DNA of 64,000 bases, taken from NCBI RefSeq assembly GCF_964340395.1, contig NC_135563.1:22504809-22568808 (forward strand). Direction: 5' to 3'. This document shows, one piece after another, positions 54,301 through 63,535 of this stretch (its first letter is position 1; each line of letters starts with the position of its first letter). The position numbers were made by a program, and so were the translations under genes. Source of the DNA: Glandiceps talaboti. Its lineage: Eukaryota > Hemichordata > Enteropneusta > Spengelidae. The notes below the pieces were generated by a model. That model was not told the origin of the DNA. It was given only the letters and a program-made list of their open reading frames with translations, and did not search any database.

Positions 54301-57300
54301 GAGAAAAAATAATAAAATCGCGAAAATTATAAAGGCTCGCGAGAAATAGTGGATGCGGAAACTTACATCAACTTAAGAAAAAACCAACACATTTATGAAA
54401 AATAAAATAAAAAATATATCTACCCCACCTATTCTTAAATTGAACTTATTGGGAACAACAAGGCCAGGGTTTCAATGTTGGGATCTCGCATTAAGGCAAA
54501 AAAAAAGAAATGGTTCTGGTCATGTCTTTTTTCCAAAAACGGTGCGACGACGCGAATTTTTTTTCCTTTCAATGTTAGTATATATACATATGTATTCCGT
54601 GTTGCACGTAGGCATATAGGAAACTTACTGTTATTAGAACCTGATCGCTTAACAAAGGAAAACTGAAGGAACTGCAAGATACTTTGAAATTGTGGCCTAA
54701 ACGTAAACATATACACTTTTTGTCATTAAACCTTAGCATTTGGGTGTGTGAGACACACACAATTCTTGTTTGAGACACACACAATCCTCGTGCGGAACAC
54801 ACACAATCCTGGTCATAAGACCTTAGCATTTGCTTTTTTGTGCAACAATTTACTCTAAAACAGGACACATCATAAGATGCGCCAGTTCCAGGCGACAAAA
54901 CAAACAAGCCAGTCGAAACCACACCAACTTGTGTCTGCATCAACTCTCATTGACGGAACCCTTGATGTCTTCTGTTTTAGAGTAAATTGTTGCAGAAAAT
55001 CCCCAAATGCTAAGCTCTTCTGACCAGGATTCGGTGTGTTTCGAACACCTCAATTCTGGTCATAAACCTTAGCATTTGGTTGTTTTCTGCAACAATTTAC
55101 TCTAAATCAGCACACATGAAAGGACCGTCAACACGGATTGACAGTTCGGGTAGTCTATATGACGGATGTTGTCGGTGACCAACATCCTGTACAACTCTGA
55201 CTCAGTTCAAGGGCGCCAATCTAAGCCCACTCTCTAAGTTGTTGCGTGTTATATTAGACATACAAGAACACTCGTAACTTCTATATATCATGTCTCTTTT
55301 CCAAGTACAAGTGCTTTACAGAGGCAAACGTCGACAATTCTACACAAATGGCTTCAACTCGTATGATGAACTCGATTACCTGATACGGACAAATATTCCA
55401 TCCCTGGGTACGTGTGAGTACCAAGTACAGTATGAGAACGACGAAGGTATTGCCATAACGCTATCACAGTCATGTTTGATGGACATTGTAGACCTCAAAC
55501 GCTGTGCATTCTCAGTCGTGGATGCCGAATATCGAAGAATAAAGATATCTGTTGTCGAGGGATATTCACCCATGAGTAACCCACCGGGTATCAGTTTGCA
55601 GCAAACACCCACGACTACCAATACTGCACCGGGTCAGAAACCACAAACAGAAGTGGACATGCGTTCTCATTCCCGTAACTCGCGTTCGAATGCAAAGCGA
55701 CTCAGGTTTGACCATGACGAGCCGGACATAAATGAAGAACCCGAGAGGCCAACTTTAGAGAGGGACAAGTTTTCTGGCTTTGACTTTAAAACCCCGTTGC
55801 AAAGTGAAATTAATGAAATTGAAGAGGATGTTTTCAATTTGGAAGAGGAGATGAAAATAGCGGAAAGAAAGCTTCTTGATGTAAACAAACAGTATGCGAC
55901 GGCTACGGAGTTTGGAAGTGGAAACAAATGTAGTAAGTGTCACCTCAGGGAAGGCCATACACGAAGTAATTGTCGGAATGGTCGATGCATTTCGGCTGCA
56001 GTTTGCGGAGATCTTTCCAAACACAGGGATGAAAAAGAAGAAGTGACAGAGCTTGCTAAGAAACGCGATAACTTGAAGAAAGAATTACAGAAGAAACGAT
56101 CTGAACTATTGGACAAAATCAAATTACAAGAGAATCTTCATAGCTCGTTCGAACGTCGTATCGAAGCAGCGCTCATTAACAGCAACAAGGACAGATATCT
56201 TTGCGAAACATCCATTGGACCGCGACCAAGAAAACAGGTCTTAAATTGTGATATTGCGATTCTGAAGAGTCACTATCACGGCAGAGTGCCATCTAATTTG
56301 GATGAAGAATCGTTGAAGTTTGGACGTATCATACACCGCTTTGATGTAGACACTGGACGCACTGTACGAAAGGACACAGCGAGAGAGAGGTTGAAAAAGG
56401 AGGGGATCGTATATCCTTCGGTAGGAGATGATGACATTGGATCTGAAAGTGACACTATTGCCGAAAAGTATCGTGATACTACGGACAATGTAAGTCATCA
56501 AAGTACTAGTACGAGTAAACAACCACCATCACGGCCAACGTGCGTATTCAACAGCCGCGATACACCTCTATTGAATCACGGCCCACAAATGATGCATAAC
56601 CCAGCCCCTTACCAGTATACTCCGCCCTACTCCTATCCAACACCAATGCAGTATCCGAATACATCACAACAGCCTTGTTTACAACCACAGAATGCCTACT
56701 ATAGTAACCAATACGCCAATTTCCCATCATACGATTATGATGCTACAAGACGACCAACTGAACCACCTTCGTTTGGCCAAAATAATGCGCCAAGATACCA
56801 GTACCAATACCAGTGATTGAACGAACGTGGAACATTGAACTGTCAGCCTCATAAGAACTTATACATGTATTTTTTATCACATTACATTTTACAATGCCAT
56901 TTTCAACCATATTTAAGTTTCATCATAGCCCTCGACGGTTTTAGTTGCTTATACTGTGCAGGACATGTTAACTTTGCATTTGTTCCAGTTCACTTACACG
57001 TTTTGCATTACCTCTAGGACACTTCAGCAGTTCACATATTTAGCAGTACGTAGTGACAAAACAATTTCAAACAATTTGATGAAGAGTACGAGTATGACCT
57101 GTCTTGATCATAGTTCAAAATTTCAAAAACGTCACATTCAAACTGTGCTTTAGATTAGTTAACACTAGGCGTAGTTGAATGCCTATATTTCACTAGGATT
57201 GTTACACTCCATTTTTCGAAGTTCTATCGAATTGAATGACATTACATTTTCCAAATCATAACATACAATAATTGTAAGCGAGAACAACAACATGTACTAG

Positions 57301-60300
57301 CCTATGTTCTAGCAGGTGGTAGTAGATACCGGTATATACTAGATTAAAGCATATCACAAATAGAGTTGCATAGTGAGGATCAAAACGATTTGATAATTGT
57401 ATTCATAATCATAGTGTCAATTGATTTCAAAACAGCCACAACAAATCACATGGATTTGTAATTACATGTAGTAATGCTGTTCAAGTTGGTTGCAGTTACT
57501 GTTATAACTTATACAAGTGTAATACAAAGTAAAATAAAGTTTCCTCAAGTTAAACCCAATTGCAATGTGTATGTCAGAAATGAGTTTTGATTATTATTGC
57601 TCCTGTTGTCAAGTAATGGTTGAATTACTAATAAAATAAATTGCCAATTGACCTATTAAAATTCTATTCATAATGCAAAAAAAAAAAATTAGAAGTATAT
57701 TTAAAATACCCAAAACAATTTTGCCTTTATTCATCAAGTGCCAAACTTTAAATTTGAATTTTAGACTAACAGTAGAAAATATAAAATTTGTTCATACATA
57801 CATACATACATACATACATACATACATACATACATACATTCATTCGTCTTAGTTATATGTTGTGTTCATTACACTTTGTAATACTATCAAAATATGTGAA
57901 CACAGCAATAACAAAACAAAAACAACACGGAAACTGGTTAGGTAGTTCTCTTTTTGGAATAGGTGGTGGTCCTGAAAAGGACCGTTTGGTTTGTGCCTTA
58001 TATTAGGCCATATTTAGATACCCAAGGTGTCGGAAATAGCCATGAGTATCACCGGCTGTAATTTCAGACACTGCATCGTGGATCGCAACGTGTATGTTAC
58101 GATGGATGAGGTTTTTGTAGTATGGTTGCGGCAAAATCTTTTTTATTTTACTGAAACAGTTTTCAGCGGGGTTCATCTCAGGTGAATACTTGGGTGTAAA
58201 AATATAGTCGATATCTTGAGCAGCCAGCCATCGTGCTAAAGTCTTTGCTTCTTGGCTGTGATGGATAGGAGCATTGTCTATCACCAGTATATCACCGGGC
58301 CCCAGTGCCGACAATCCTACGTGTGTTACGGTATCAACGCACTCCCCGATGAAATCCAAAAAAGTGGCTGAATTTGATGCACCATCTAGTGTAGAAACAT
58401 GCATGACACCGTTAAGACCCATCAATAAATTTAGAGTAACATTGGGTGATTGGTGGTATCTGACGACTTCTACACATTTCTCACCAATAAGAGAATGTCC
58501 GCGACTACGATAGGCAATGTCTCTTACTTTGAACCCAGACTCATCCATGAATTTCAAGCGATGAGGGTCACACTGATGGAGAAGATCTATGAAATCTTGT
58601 GTATATATCATATTCTCATTGGTAAACCTTTCCATCGCCATACGATTTATCTTTTTATAGGTCCATTTACCACCAGTCAGTCGATCACGCACGGTACGAT
58701 TTATCGTTGAAGCACTGACGCGAACTAGGGAATGCTGTTCGAAACGGGCCTTCACCTCTGCTGTTGTGGCCGAGGGTTGTTCTGATTTGATGGCTTCAAT
58801 ATACTCCACGTCGACATCCAACAGTTTTCTCGTACGTCCTACACGTTCTGTCTCAGGAGTGACTGTCCCGTACTGACACCACTTCAACCATATGTTCTTT
58901 ACTGTAGTGTGGTGTAAACGATATTTTTTTGCAACTTGTATAAAAACTCCGCGTGGTGATATGGCCATCGCACGAAGTCCGCCGCGTTCTTCTATTTCTT
59001 GCACCACCAAAGACCTCAAATCTTTTCCAGTCGCTTTACCCACATCATATCGTCTTCCATGTGCACTAATCTTGCTCATTTTCTGTCTCGTTGACAACTC
59101 GGCACAGGTACGGTGTATACAAGGAATAAAGACAAACGTGCAACATGAAAGTATGGGGTATAGCGGGTTTAAATTAGGCGCGAGAAATATCCGGGATGGT
59201 CACCGAAAACACTGTCGCGTAGACCGTCTACCGACTGCTCGAGCCCTCTCTTCCACGTTGAAAGCGGCATCTTTTGATGGTCATAAATGCTTAGCATTTT
59301 GAGACTTAGTGTCAACAATTTACTCTGTTCGACAGACCAGAAGTTTGTGTGTCTCAGACGCCACACATTGTGTAAAGCAGGATGCTTTGAAGAAGTCGCC
59401 TCCGACTAACGCATCTTTTGATGTGTTCTGTTTTAGAGTAAATTGTTGCATAAAACGTCAAATGCTAAGGTCTTATGACCAGGATTCAGTGTGTCTCAAA
59501 CAAGGATTGTGTGTGTCTCAAACAAGAATTGTGTGTGTCTCAAACACCCAAATGCTAAGGTTTTATGACAAAGCAGAAATTACAGCGGTTAGTTAGCAAA
59601 TCAAATTGGGCGGCAAAAGTAATATGCGGTGGTCGAACATTCTTGCAGCGGCTTATAGATTTAATGAACACTTTACAACATCAATCACATCATGTGCGGA
59701 TAAATCAACAAGCGGCAGTGGATATACAATGGTGGGTAAACCTGTGCAAAGTCTTTAATGAAACATCCTTTTTCATCGAAAGTGAACCGTTACCCAAACA
59801 GGAATTTGTCACCGACGTGGGTGACTGGTTTCATACTAATTGGCAAGTGGACTTTCCTGACAATTCTCAAATGCACATTAATAACAAAGAACTTTTCACT
59901 CTTTTACTCGCATATAGACGGCAAATCCTTCCGTAAGGGCAAGTGTATATAGCAGCAACAATCTAGGACTTTGCATGCCCTTACGGAAGGCATTCAATTT
60001 ATGTCTGGTCGAATGTGCTGTAGGAATAGGTTCACAAATAGCAGAGCCTACTCTTCTAGTTTCTGTTGCAAACATGGGTTATGTCGTGAACGTTACAATG
60101 AATTTTGATCTATATGACTCAACTACTGCATTATGATTCTATCGAAAACCAGTGTTCACATTGTGACGATGATTGGCAGTTTATTTCTATTACATTCATC
60201 AATCAACGTAAACAATTGTTCCCCAAACGCGCAGTTCAAATATGGATCAGGAAAGTGGCAATAGTCAGCGGAGGATTTCAATAATCCAATTATGTTTTCA

Positions 60301-60820
60301 CTTTAGTTAGTAAACGTAGAAATCCAAACTTGTAACCTTCTGGATGAAATTTGAAATGTCTATATCATTAGTCAAACATACATATAGATATATATGCCAA
60401 CTGGGGAGTTTGCTCTCATACTTGATCTGATGTATACCAGTGAGGGCTTATGAAACTGTGAAATCCTTGAGAATATACAAGGCTAAGAAATGCGGTGCAA
60501 TACTAGAGATGTTTAAGAGAATAGTAGCTGGAAATGGATTTTCAGTAAAAAAAAAGAAGTGATCATTAACATTATCTTACAACGCCGTCTTTCATAATTG
60601 GTCTCCAAACCATCTTCATGTCATAGTCGTCCAAAACTCCCGTACTGTTGTTGACGTGTTCAATAGCTCGCTCAGCATATTTCAAAAGGCCTCCATAAAA
60701 ACCATCGTAGTCGTGTGGAAATAGCCCACCGATGTACAGAGGTGTCTTTCCATCTGCAATCTTGCTAACGTTACATAGAATGAAGAAAACAGTCAAAAAT
60801 GGCACCGACGAAAGCTTCAT
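40445..60820 (-). CDS. GABA-B receptor-like class C GPCR, copy 2
   Basis: Seventeen minus-strand exons in coding order: 60581-60820, 51058-51195, 50312-50476, 49068-49172, 48461-48526, 47506-47694, 46850-47092, 46392-46455, 45918-46004, 44795-44945, 44407-44539, 43337-43453, 42783-42905, 42333-42510, 41897-42060, 41116-41250, 40445-40543. They give 798 codons plus TAA. Exon number, order, phases and most lengths equal copy 1; exons 1, 3, 7, 9, 16 and 17 differ only by whole codons. Features are a signal peptide (MKLSSVPFLTVFFILC), Venus-flytrap domain, seven membrane segments (TM5 block LAWKTRSVEVSELNDS) and a coiled-coil tail. An upstream ATG at 60835 is in frame; the MKL start is conserved between copies. 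This is a recent-to-moderate tandem duplicate, head to tail with copy 1. Intron 1 is over 9 kb and holds nested transposons. Coupling and ligand are inferred only from family. Confidence 0.88.
41549..41763. repeat. (ACTC)n then (CCAA)n microsatellite
   Basis: About 46 ACTC units followed by about six CCAA units, in intron 15 of receptor copy 2. Confidence 0.95.
43235..43321. repeat. (CA)n microsatellite
   Basis: About 42 CA units, starting 15 bases past the exon 12 donor of receptor copy 2. Copy 1 has (CAGA)n at the same place. Confidence 0.95.
47311..47439. repeat. (CTGT)n microsatellite in receptor copy 2 intron 6
   Basis: About 32 units with one CTGC variant, 67 bases past the exon 6 donor. 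Position and motif match copy 1. Confidence 0.9.
48626..48700. mobile_element. Partial copy of the TTAA MITE (one arm)
   Basis: TTAA followed by AGGGGCCATATGGATGACAA…TTTGGGATTTATTTTGGATTTTT, clearly related to the end at 11,670. The matching opposite arm is not found, so this copy is truncated or diverged. Confidence 0.6.
51258..51300. repeat. (TA)n repeat with GT flank
   Basis: TA units preceded by a GT-rich stretch (51,222-51,257), in intron 1 of receptor copy 2. Confidence 0.9.
51408..51665 (-). pseudogene. LINE reverse transcriptase C-terminal fragment
   Basis: Minus-strand frame of 85 codons ending YRSWNHLPDDFVHKTTPDAFRNAI, the W-N-x-L-P…F-x-x-x-L signature at the C-terminus of many LINE ORF2 proteins. 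It lies in intron 1 of receptor copy 2. The upstream part is not recognisable. Confidence 0.6.
51700..54650. other. Large part of receptor copy 2 intron 1 without recognised features
   Basis: About 3 kb of AT-rich intron. It holds a C-rich patch (52,985-53,035), a short GT tract (53,310-53,350) and the unassigned minus-strand frame 53,881-54,147 (88 codons, no domain seen). Nothing in it supports a gene. Confidence 0.45.
54662..54716 (+). pseudogene. DIRS-like retroelement RT fragment, left of transposon insertion
   Basis: Reading from about 54665, the frame gives LKELQDTLKLWPKRKHIH, the segment preceding the conserved LQ-L-GKLNWAA block of tyrosine-recombinase (DIRS/Ngaro-type) retroelements. 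It is cut by the transposon and continues at about 59573 on the right. Confidence 0.55.
54717..54890. repeat. Left terminal inverted repeat of two-ORF transposon
   Basis: Inverted match to about 59400-59573. It contains two or three tandem copies of a GAGACACACACAATTCTTGTTT-like motif, then ACCTTAGCATTTG and CAACAATTTACTCTAAAACAG. Sub-terminal copies of these modules recur in both orientations at 54961-55115. Confidence 0.75.
55290..56816 (+). CDS. Transposon accessory protein: PB1-like, zinc knuckle, coiled coil, Y/Q-rich tail
   Basis: A single uninterrupted 508-codon ORF. Residues 1-90 look like a PB1/ubiquitin-like fold: basic residues early (RGKRRQF) and YENDEGIAITLS-QSCLMDI, resembling the acidic OPCA motif of PB1 domains. 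Residues 125-160 are basic/acidic and disordered, with a possible nuclear signal (NAKRLRF). Residues 170-200 and 248-290 are coiled coil. Between them is a Cys/His cluster: C214, C217, H223, C228 (C-X2-C-X5-H-X4-C), then C233, C239 and H245. This resembles gag-type knuckles but with one extra spacer residue. Residues 430-508 are rich in Tyr, Gln, Pro and Asn, a prion-like low-complexity tail. It probably binds nucleic acid and self-associates (inference). It lies within the transposon's inverted repeats and faces the transposase gene. I do not recognise a named family. Confidence 0.75.
   Translation: MSLFQVQVLYRGKRRQFYTNGFNSYDELDYLIRTNIPSLGTCEYQVQYENDEGIAITLSQSCLMDIVDLKRCAFSVVDAEYRRIKISVVEGYSPMSNPPGISLQQTPTTTNTAPGQKPQTEVDMRSHSRNSRSNAKRLRFDHDEPDINEEPERPTLERDKFSGFDFKTPLQSEINEIEEDVFNLEEEMKIAERKLLDVNKQYATATEFGSGNKCSKCHLREGHTRSNCRNGRCISAAVCGDLSKHRDEKEEVTELAKKRDNLKKELQKKRSELLDKIKLQENLHSSFERRIEAALINSNKDRYLCETSIGPRPRKQVLNCDIAILKSHYHGRVPSNLDEESLKFGRIIHRFDVDTGRTVRKDTARERLKKEGIVYPSVGDDDIGSESDTIAEKYRDTTDNVSHQSTSTSKQPPSRPTCVFNSRDTPLLNHGPQMMHNPAPYQYTPPYSYPTPMQYPNTSQQPCLQPQNAYYSNQYANFPSYDYDATRRPTEPPSFGQNNAPRYQYQYQ
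57533..57538 (+). terminator. Possible polyadenylation signal for the transposon accessory gene
   Basis: AATAAA about 720 bases after the accessory ORF, within the AT-rich spacer separating the two convergent ORFs. Confidence 0.35.
57794..57839. repeat. (CATA)n microsatellite
   Basis: About 11 units inside the two-ORF transposon, between its convergent genes. Confidence 0.9.
58003..59097 (-). CDS. DDE transposase, IS630/Tc1/mariner type (DD37E)
   Basis: Intact 364-aa ORF. Residues ~30-145 contain two helix-turn-helix segments (VAKKYRLHHTTVKNIWLKW, then RVSASTINRTVRDRL) joined by a basic linker (ERVGRTRK), the usual bipartite DNA-binding region. The catalytic core has D185 in LKFMDESGF, D274 in ILVIDNAPIHHS and E312 in YSPEMNPAENCFSKIK. 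The spacing of 37 residues between D274 and E312 makes it DD37E. The D-E-S-G and S-P-x-x-N-P-x-E motifs are those of the DDE_3 family, which cuts and pastes DNA through the terminal repeats. Completeness suggests it could still be active. It lies about 300-470 bp from the right terminal repeat, transcribed toward the accessory gene. Confidence 0.9.
   Translation of the reverse strand: MSTRQKMSKISAHGRRYDVGKATGKDLRSLVVQEIEERGGLRAMAISPRGVFIQVAKKYRLHHTTVKNIWLKWCQYGTVTPETERVGRTRKLLDVDVEYIEAIKSEQPSATTAEVKARFEQHSLVRVSASTINRTVRDRLTGGKWTYKKINRMAMERFTNENMIYTQDFIDLLHQCDPHRLKFMDESGFKVRDIAYRSRGHSLIGEKCVEVVRYHQSPNVTLNLLMGLNGVMHVSTLDGASNSATFLDFIGECVDTVTHVGLSALGPGDILVIDNAPIHHSQEAKTLARWLAAQDIDYIFTPKYSPEMNPAENCFSKIKKILPQPYYKNLIHRNIHVAIHDAVSEITAGDTHGYFRHLGYLNMA
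59400..59573. repeat. Right terminal inverted repeat of two-ORF transposon
   Basis: Reverse complement of the left end, with the same order of modules: GTTTTAGAGTAAATTGTTGC, CAAATGCTAAGGTC, three GTGTGTCTCAAAC repeats, then the terminal AAATGCTAAGGTTTTATGAC. A further partial copy of the module lies inside at about 59279-59330. Confidence 0.75.
59565..59936 (+). pseudogene. DIRS-like retroelement RT/RNase H fragment, right of insertion
   Basis: Open frame of ~120 residues with KLQRLVSKSNWAAKVICGGRTFLQRLIDLM, matching the conserved GKLNWAA-VV-GGRTFLRRLIDL block between the reverse transcriptase and RNase H domains of DIRS-type elements. It continues with TDVGDWFHTNW and NNKELFTLLLAYR, the start of RNase H (D near the start, then E). 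It ends at a stop in CCGTAAGG. The first residues lie in the transposon end, so the true element sequence starts near 59573. No recombinase domain is visible, so this is a dead fragment. Confidence 0.7.
59927..59990. repeat. Perfect 15-bp inverted repeat (hairpin)
   Basis: CCTTCCGTAAGGGCA at 59927-59941 and its exact complement TGCCCTTACGGAAGG at 59976-59990, with a 34-base loop. It coincides with the end of the RNase H-like frame. Confidence 0.7.
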
Positions 60821-60835
60821 TTTCCTAGGACACAT

Positions 60836-63535
60836 TTTGGAATGGACGCAGAATGTTCACTGTATTTTAACGAGTTGCTCAACGGCAAATGAGTGTCTAC
60901 CTCAGGTTTAGTGATAGTGATTTTTATCTACTACGTCACAGCTAGCAGCTTAAGGAAATACTCATTATCTGTGCGGGAGGGAGTGCCTTGGCAATTGAAG
61001 GAGGGGTACTGGACAACCTAGAAAGTTGTGGGTTTGCAAAGGGACTTGTCAAAGTGACACAATAGTTTGGCAAAAAAAAACTTTCATTAATTGCAATGAC
61101 AGTAATTGGGTAATTAGTGTATTAATTTATATGGAACATGCTAATTTGGTAAGTTTCATCTCAATCGTGCACAACATAAGCAGAATAACGCAAACGGTCA
61201 CACTCATTCATTTTGTAGAGTGAATGATTTCGAATAATTGCGTCCCATGCTATTCGACCGTCGCTCACATGTGTAAAGAGAAGCGAACAGCTTCAATTTG
61301 CTTCTCGGGTTGTTTTCTTTGGAGAAATGATTTTTTTTTAATCATGAAAAAAACATTTGTATTTTGAACAAGGAATGATATTGGCATTTTATTATTTGAT
61401 ATTTTGTCGCAACATATATTTATTGATTGTTCATTTCTTAGTATACGTGTATAGTAATTTAATTCTTTTTACCTTGGAAAGAACAGCGTTTGGTGACACT
61501 GAAAGTAACATAGTCAGCAATAGACATCGGGTTCTATATTTTGATATTGAATTATAAACATTTAGTATGGCGATAATATATGCTTTATTGATTAACTGTC
61601 TAATTTAGTGTCAGTTGAAATATGCGTAGTTGTGTGTAAGTATGGCAAGCCGTTTTACTTTTTATTCGGTATTGATGTTATCATCAAATATTTGATATCA
61701 TTATTTGATGATATTGATTATTTGATGATATCAGCAAAGCATTTGAAGATATCGTTAATTCATTTAATGATATCATCAAATAATTTCGTGGTATTTCTGT
61801 TTAATGATATCATTTACACCAAATATGGTATTTAGTGATATCATTAAATATGACCGCTTCTGATCGTATTCTAGCCACCTAAACTTGCCATGCGAGACTG
61901 TCAGGTCTGACACTTCAGTTGTTTTAGAACGAACAGACATATCATAAAATTTGATGATATCATGAAATAATTGATGATATCATCAAGCACAGAATAAAAA
62001 GTAAAATGGTTTGCCATATGTACCCACTATCTAGGGTAAAGACACTGTAAAACAATGAAAATGCACATGTGACGGCAAAACATGTTCTTAATTTCACATC
62101 ATAGTATAGTATGTTCATTCTTTCTCCTACAAGTGATGACAACGAAATCTTATAAAACAGGCTAAATATGTCTTTCATTGAACCAAAACAAAAGACTGTA
62201 TAATATTTAATTCCTACTAAGTGCGTCATGCGCAGAAATTCCTCCATGGCAAAACTCATCGACGTCATTAAGGAGTTCATAGTATTGTAGTGATGCAGGA
62301 GATATGATTATTATGTCATCATTGGAATATGCACATCCATTTTGCCAAGTGAACTTTGAGGCCCGTCATAGATAAAGACGGAAAGTGAGCTTTCGGAAAG
62401 GAATCAATAGATGGGTCACCAATAATGTTAATTAAAGAAATAGAGACATTTTCATAAACATTTTCATAGTCATTTCAAGATTGTAAATCACCTGCAATTA
62501 CTTGCTATTTCTTAGAAACATCAAGTTGTTCTTGGGTCTTTATAGGGTATCTTTGCTATGTGTAATTGCCTCATGTATGTCGGCAGAAGTGATCATTCAT
62601 GGTTGAATAATGAATATTTATTATTCATAAGTGCTTATTCCCTTCAGTGTAAATCGTTCCTCATCAATCAATCAATCAAACAATTATCGATGACTTTGAA
62701 TCGTCGTTATTACGTTTGGTTAGATTCAGAGAAGTATCGGAAATTTTACTGGTCGTTGAATTTTTATTCAGACATCAGGTAGACGCCCTCATAGCTAGTT
62801 ATTGGAAAACGTATGATTTGTCATATAGCCTCACATCTAGTTAATCGTACAGCCAATCTTTAACTAGCACAGAGTGGATTGTAAATCTCTTAGTGTCTTT
62901 ATCATGTATCAAATGTCACTCTTTTCCAATTGTCACTTCAGTGTAAAACTCATTACCTACTTAGAAATATTATTAGCATGGTCTTTTGGCTTTTACATTA
63001 TCTTTGTTCTGTTCAAATGTGCTTTGAATCAATATCTCTATTTGCTTCTACCACTGTACAAGATGTATATGTGAGACATGAAGACATAGAAATGCTGATA
63101 GTACAGTATATAGAACAAGGGAAACATGCACGTGCATACATAGTTTCCATTGGGTGAACTATATAATGAATAATGACACAATGGAATCTTTATGAATACC
63201 AAGGTATTTCCAGTTCTTCCAAATATTATTTGTTACTGGCATTACTTTAGTGGTTCCAATGCCTCAATCCAATACAAATAGTATATAACCTGTAGTGTGA
63301 ATTTCTGGATTGCATTCAACACAGTTATGATTCTCACCCTTTTGGCAAAAGTCCACTGGTAATGAAATATAGCATTGACAGAATAAAGTTAACACAATAC
63401 GGACATATAAATCCATAATGTGATCAAGAGAAAGCATTGTAGCTCATCTAGTTCTGATGGTGGCTGGTGTGAAATATATACATCATTTAGTCTCAGGATA
63501 TGATAATGACATCTTTAAAATGTGTTCTCACAAAG
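60836..63535. other. Upstream of receptor copy 2: no gene recognised
   Basis: About 2.7 kb expected to contain the receptor copy 2 promoter. Apart from the inverted repeat at 61,632-62,032, only short AT-rich open frames without domains or clear splice patterns are seen. Confidence 0.5.
61632..62032. repeat. Inverted repeat rich in GATATC palindromes
   Basis: The left arm (AAGTATGGCAAGCCGTTTTACTTTTTATT…, ~61,638) matches the complement of the right arm (…AATAAAAAGTAAAATGGTTTGCCATATGT, ending ~62,023). The arms and interior contain many TGATATCA / GATGATATCATC palindromes. Likely a foldback element. No ORF. Confidence 0.65.

Larger units (their letters stand above)
56817..58002. other. AT-rich spacer between the two transposon ORFs
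   Basis: About 1.2 kb of 3' sequence shared by the convergent ORFs. It contains AATAAA sites, a poly-A run at 57679-57688 and a (CATA)n tract at about 57794-57839. No third gene is supported; small open frames at 56817-57153 lack features. Confidence 0.5.
54717..59573. mobile_element. Two-ORF DNA transposon with modular terminal inverted repeats
   Basis: The left end (from TTTGTCATTAAACCTTAGC, ~54718) and the complement of the right end (from TTTGTCATAAAACCTTAGC, ~59572) align over about 170 bp, including the internal blocks ACACACACAATTCTTGTTTG and CAACAATTTACTCTAAAACAG. Between them lie two long intact convergent ORFs (55290-56816 + and 58003-59097 -), both with more even base composition than the AT-rich surroundings. 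The element lies inside a DIRS-like retroelement: the coding sequence left of it (…ELQDTLKLWPKRKHIH) continues to the right (KLQRLVSKSNWAAKV…). Exact ends and target-site duplication are uncertain by a few bases. The transposase type points to the IS630/Tc1/mariner superfamily, but a second ORF is unusual there. It may be a recent insertion because both ORFs are open. Confidence 0.8.
46392..60820 (-). other. Ligand-binding (Venus-flytrap) exons of receptor copy 2
   Basis: Exons 1-8. Key blocks match copy 1: TPLYIGGLFPHDYDGFYGG, ENIGLALNALYNFVYKG, AIVRYFGWKKVSVVIQDG, AYKQGMYGPKYVYIMPGW, RISFGENG. The ligand-loop equivalent reads WGPVFSTT. Exon 7 is two codons shorter than in copy 1, in the variable stretch before SYDMIWTIALALN. 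Confidence 0.8.

Noticed and set aside
54395-54943. Several frames on both strands near the transposon's left end
   Set aside because: They run through the inverted repeat or the DIRS scrap and overlap each other; none has a domain of its own apart from the DIRS peptide.
55376-56730. Minus-strand frames of 60-93 codons
   Set aside because: Antisense shadows of the 508-codon accessory ORF.
58274-59302. Plus-strand frames of 79-136 codons
   Set aside because: Antisense shadows of the intact transposase gene.
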